The translations under genes were made by a program, and so were the position numbers. Below are positions 61,299 through 64,000 of a stretch of 64,000 nucleotides of DNA, piece after piece (the first letter of the stretch is position 1; the number at the start of each line of letters is the position of its first letter). The notes under the pieces were generated by a model, which saw only the letters and a list, made by a program, of their open reading frames with translations, did no database searches and was not told the origin of the DNA. The stretch covers positions 62,001 to 126,000 of the forward strand of contig DATALQ010000001.1 in assembly GCA_036260935.1 (NCBI GenBank), in the 5' to 3' direction. This DNA is from JAEYOM01 sp036260935 (lineage in GTDB: Bacteria; Bacillota; Clostridia; Acetivibrionales; DTU013).

Positions 61299-61450
61299 TG
61301 CAGCACGCTGGTAGAAGGTACGCCTCCCGGAGCGGGCAGGGATATTGAAATATTGAAAAGCTGCTCCGAGAAATCATGGCTTAATATGATTACGTGTGCA
61401 GGTGCCTGTGACGGCAGTGATACCCCGGGTAAGTTCGTTGTCCCATCCGT
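61299..61450 (+). pseudogene. Orphan 152-bp copy of an internal part of the phosphotriesterase-like gene
   Basis: 61299-61450 aligns without gaps to 63730-63881, with about 11 differences by eye (about 93% identical). The copy keeps the reading frame (CSTLVEGTPPGAGRDI...) but has no start, no ribosome site and meets TGA shortly after (VYW then stop region at about 61456). The segments on either side show no similarity to the parent gene. It lies in a 370-bp stretch (61148-61515) with no other gene. Confidence 0.8.
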
Positions 61451-61515
61451 CTATTGATATTCTATAAAAATAGGATATAATGGTAGCATGATTTGTAAGG
61501 CGGAGGGAATTGCTA

Positions 61516-61749
61516 TTGTCATTTTTTGATCTGACCCAAATAGTGCTGTTTATTTATGTAATGCTGACCGTGCTTTTTTTGCTATACGGCATTACTTATG
61601 AGTTTCAGCCCTCCGGAGTCTTTATGAAACGTATAAAAGAAAAGAATATCAGCGAAACGATCAAAATTTTCGTACGAAGTCTATCCTCAACAGATTACGA
61701 GTGTTTTCAAAAGTGTGGTGTCTGGAGAAATTACTGGCTCGGCCGATGA
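61516..61749 (+). CDS. Small membrane protein, uncertain
   Basis: GGCGGAGGG lies 8 nt before TTG 61516. The frame encodes 77 residues with one strong TM helix (IVLFIYVMLTVLFLLYGI) and a basic, soluble tail ending in KCGVWRNYWLGR. No family recognised. It lies 64 nt before the MutS-like membrane gene and could be its partner. Translation is supported only by the ribosome site and composition, so confidence is moderate. Confidence 0.45.
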   Translation: MSFFDLTQIVLFIYVMLTVLFLLYGITYEFQPSGVFMKRIKEKNISETIKIFVRSLSSTDYECFQKCGVWRNYWLGR

Positions 61750-61813
61750 TATGATATCTTTGAATGTAGCCTTATAAGGCTTGTTTATGATATCTTGGAT
61801 CGGAGGGTGAGGA

Positions 61814-63535
61814 ATGGTCGATTTTTTGTATTATACGATCATTGCAATTCTGCTGCTTTCAGGCTTTGCAGCATATATATTGCATAAAAGGAAGCATATT
61901 ACCGAAAGCATTAAACGAAGAATCAGTCTGCAGTGGGGCGAAAAGCCTGAGGATAGTTATAAAACTGGAGAATTGAAGGCAATTGCCGGCTTCTACGTCA
62001 GTACCAGGGATGAAAGCGCAGCCTTTCATATTGACGATATCACGTGGAATGATCTGGACATGGATGATATCTTCAAGAGGATCAATAATACGCAGACTTC
62101 GGCAGGTGAAGAATATCTGTATTATCTCCTGAGAAGCCCTGTTTTTGATAGAACAGTTCTTGCAGAGAGGGAAAGACTGGTAGAATATTTTAGAAAAAAC
62201 CCCATAGAACGTGAAAAGCTGCAGATGTTACTGGCAGGTCTCGGGAAGAGGCGATATGCAGCAGTATATGATTTTTTTCCGGATAACCCCGGATACATGC
62301 CGCGAACCGGCCGGTACGGACTGCTTGCCGCGGCTTTGCTGCTATCTCCGCTTGCGATGTTTATAAATATTACCATCGGATTTATTCTGATTTCAGCAAT
62401 AAGCTTGATAAACATATTTATTTATTACAGGGTAAAAAGCGAAAGGGAGTCTTTGCTTGATCGTCTTACCTATATAGTAGAGCTTATTAAGTGCGCCAGG
62501 AGGATATCCAAAGCAGGTATCAGTCAGATCAATGAGTATTCGGAAAAACTTGGAGATTCGGCAGGACACTTCAGATCATTAGCTATAAATTCCTTCTATC
62601 AGTTATTTTATAATACCAACGATATGTTGCTCGAACCTTTAAAAGCCGTTTTTCTGCTCGATCTGATAGCGTTCAAGCGGCTGATAAATGTATTGAGCCA
62701 TCATAAGGATCAAATACGGTACTTGTATCAAGTTGCAGGTTTTTTGGACAGTGTCATAGCAATAGCTTCGTTCAGGGATTCGCTTGATTTTTATACGGTT
62801 CCGTCACTGGAGGAATGTGGCAGTACAAAGCCTGCATATCTGCGATTCACCGATGCTTTTCATCCGCTTGTCGGGAATCCGGTAGTGAATTCACTTGACG
62901 TCAAGAAACCTGTACTCGTAACGGGTTCAAATGCTTCGGGCAAGTCAACCTTTCTGAAAATGGCAGCAATAAACGCGATCTTTGCGCAAACCATATTTAC
63001 ATGTCTGGCAAGGGAGTATTGTTCGAGTTATTTCAAAGTATTTACATCCATGGCTCTGAGGGATGATGTAGCAAGCGGCAGGAGTTATTTTATAACAGAA
63101 ATCAATTCTCTGAAAAGGATAATTGACAACGTAAAAGGGCCGTATCCCTTGCTATGTATGATAGACGAGGTATTGAGGGGTACGAATACAGTGGAGAGAA
63201 TAGCTGCTTCGTCCGTTATCCTGGGCGGACTGGGCGAAAGTAACTGTATTATTGTTGCTGCAACGCATGATATCGAACTGGCAGCAATATTGAAAGACAG
63301 ATATGATAACTATCATTTCCTTGAAAGGTTCGAAGGGAACAGCATAATATTCGAATACAGGATTCACAATGGAAAATCAACTACGCGTAATGCGATAAAG
63401 CTGTTGAGCATCATGGGTTATCCGGAACAAATAGTCTGCAGCGCCGCTGATATGGCCGATAACTTTATGCGGAAAGGAAGTTGGAACTATCATCCTTATA
63501 ATGGGGAAAAGCAGACACGGACCGGCATCACATAA
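61814..63535 (+). CDS. Membrane-anchored MutS-like ATPase
   Basis: The 573-residue protein starts with a TM helix (FLYYTIIAILLLSGFAAYIL) and has a second hydrophobic pair at about 170-210. The C-terminal 200 residues are a MutS ATPase domain: Walker A GSNASGKSTFLKMAA, a MutS-type ST region (FTSMALRDDVASGRSYFITE), Walker B MIDEVLRGTNTVER and VAATHDIEL. Mismatch-recognition and clamp domains of true MutS (FxE motif) are not seen. It resembles the scattered membrane MutS-related proteins of Firmicutes, whose function is unknown. GGAGGG precedes ATG 61814. Confidence 0.85.
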   Translation: MVDFLYYTIIAILLLSGFAAYILHKRKHITESIKRRISLQWGEKPEDSYKTGELKAIAGFYVSTRDESAAFHIDDITWNDLDMDDIFKRINNTQTSAGEEYLYYLLRSPVFDRTVLAERERLVEYFRKNPIEREKLQMLLAGLGKRRYAAVYDFFPDNPGYMPRTGRYGLLAAALLLSPLAMFINITIGFILISAISLINIFIYYRVKSERESLLDRLTYIVELIKCARRISKAGISQINEYSEKLGDSAGHFRSLAINSFYQLFYNTNDMLLEPLKAVFLLDLIAFKRLINVLSHHKDQIRYLYQVAGFLDSVIAIASFRDSLDFYTVPSLEECGSTKPAYLRFTDAFHPLVGNPVVNSLDVKKPVLVTGSNASGKSTFLKMAAINAIFAQTIFTCLAREYCSSYFKVFTSMALRDDVASGRSYFITEINSLKRIIDNVKGPYPLLCMIDEVLRGTNTVERIAASSVILGGLGESNCIIVAATHDIELAAILKDRYDNYHFLERFEGNSIIFEYRIHNGKSTTRNAIKLLSIMGYPEQIVCSAADMADNFMRKGSWNYHPYNGEKQTRTGIT

Positions 63536-63561
63536 TTACATAAGACCGACGGAGGTGTTCT

Positions 63562-64000
63562 ATGATACATACGGTACTGGGCGATATAACCGAGGATAGA
63601 CTCGGCGTGACGCTGATGCATGAGCATATCTCGTGGGATCCCGACGGGGCCTCAAGCAAAAGAGAGTATAATGCGGAGGAAGTGGCCGATGCCATGCTGC
63701 CCTACCTGACGGAGCTAAAGAGCTTCGGATGCAGCACGCTTGTAGAAGGTACGCCTCCCGGAGCGGGCAGGGATATTGATATATTAAAAAGCTGCTCCGA
63801 AAAATCAGGACTTAACATAATTACGTGTGCAGGTGCCTGGGACGGCAGTGATAAACCGGGTAAGTTCGTTGTCCCATCCGTTGTGATAGGTACTGCCGAT
63901 GAAACCGCAGCCGACTGGAGTTCGGAGTTTACCCGCGGGATAGGGAATACAGGCGTAAAACCGGGCTTTATCAAGGTTGCACTGGGCGATACGGGAGAAA
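63562..64000 (+). CDS. Phosphotriesterase-family amidohydrolase (3' end beyond window)
   Basis: The first 146 codons are present. The N-terminus has GVTLMHEHISWD, the HxH motif of the amidohydrolase superfamily, and GFIKVALGDTGE carries the Lys that is carboxylated in phosphotriesterases to bridge two metals. The substrate is unknown; many such proteins are lactonases. GGAGG precedes ATG 63562, 27 nt after the MutS-like gene. An internal piece of it (63730-63881) is duplicated at 61299-61450. Confidence 0.82.
   Translation, partial: MIHTVLGDITEDRLGVTLMHEHISWDPDGASSKREYNAEEVADAMLPYLTELKSFGCSTLVEGTPPGAGRDIDILKSCSEKSGLNIITCAGAWDGSDKPGKFVVPSVVIGTADETAADWSSEFTRGIGNTGVKPGFIKVALGDTGE

Overview
The window looks like chromosomal DNA of a spore-forming, low-to-moderate-GC Firmicute of the class Clostridia. 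The evidence is the gene content and style: an adjacent DUF2953 gene and GerW/YtfJ-type sporulation gene, a clostridial acyl-ACP thioesterase, YkuS and YjfB small proteins, a perfect CIRCE element before groESL, a PadR/HAAS pair, strong GGAGG ribosome binding sites, frequent TTG/GTG starts and TTGACA/TATAAT promoters. No rRNA, tRNA, CRISPR array, integrase, transposase or phage gene was seen. The exact genus cannot be fixed from the sequence alone.

Layout. 1-2.8 kb (minus strand): a HAD phosphatase, a PHP-type phosphatase and a truncated GH-A type glycoside hydrolase in one operon. 3-7.3 kb: a stand-alone dihydrolipoamide dehydrogenase, then a convergent two-component system. 7.5-11.2 kb: DUF2953/GerW sporulation pair, a PrpE-like phosphoesterase, a DUF6941 protein and a ferredoxin-type aldo/keto reductase. 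11.3-14.4 kb: a CymR-like Rrf2 regulator with homocysteine and cysteine synthases. 14.5-17.1 kb (minus): an ABC-2 exporter whose last gene has a C-terminal frameshift. 17.1-21.7 kb: an orphan promoter-terminator unit (candidate small RNA), a ZIP transporter, acyl-ACP thioesterase, transketolase and YjfB. 21.8-26.6 kb: three tandem paralogous membrane-anchored sugar-binding-type proteins with no transporter beside them. 26.7-29.3 kb: a zinc/manganese ABC importer. 29.3-34.8 kb: a glutaredoxin behind a CsoR-family operator, a zinc-ribbon membrane protein, PcrA helicase, a small Cys protein and a HAD phosphatase.

35-44.5 kb is a nearly complete histidine operon, hisZ-G-D-C-B-(purC)-H-A-F-IE. It lacks only histidinol phosphatase; the PHP protein at 1.2-2.0 kb is a candidate for that step. 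purC inside the operon links it to purine synthesis, because HisF/HisH release AICAR. A duplicated 97-bp structured element sits between hisC and hisB. 44.6-46.7 kb is CIRCE-groES-groEL.

46.8-50 kb (minus) holds a GT-C glycosyltransferase and the PadR/HAAS pair. 50-55.9 kb has a Phd-Uma2 fusion preceded by a perfect 20-bp palindrome, then a one-carbon/metabolic run (homocysteine methyltransferase, MBL hydrolase, GNAT, xylose-isomerase-like TIM barrel, nucleotidyltransferase) and a tiny Cys-rich protein. 55.9-64 kb has a secreted 14-repeat RCC1 protein, a membrane MBL hydrolase, a CPBP protease, YkuS, a PAP2 phosphatase, a duplicated fragment of a phosphotriesterase gene, a membrane-anchored MutS-like ATPase and the truncated parent phosphotriesterase gene.

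The most unusual signals are the triplicated binding-protein array, the Phd-Uma2 fusion with its operator, the structured tandem repeat inside the his operon, the CsoR-type operator on a glutaredoxin gene, the low-complexity inserts in three housekeeping enzymes (LpdA, PcrA, HisIE), and the orphan phosphotriesterase fragment.
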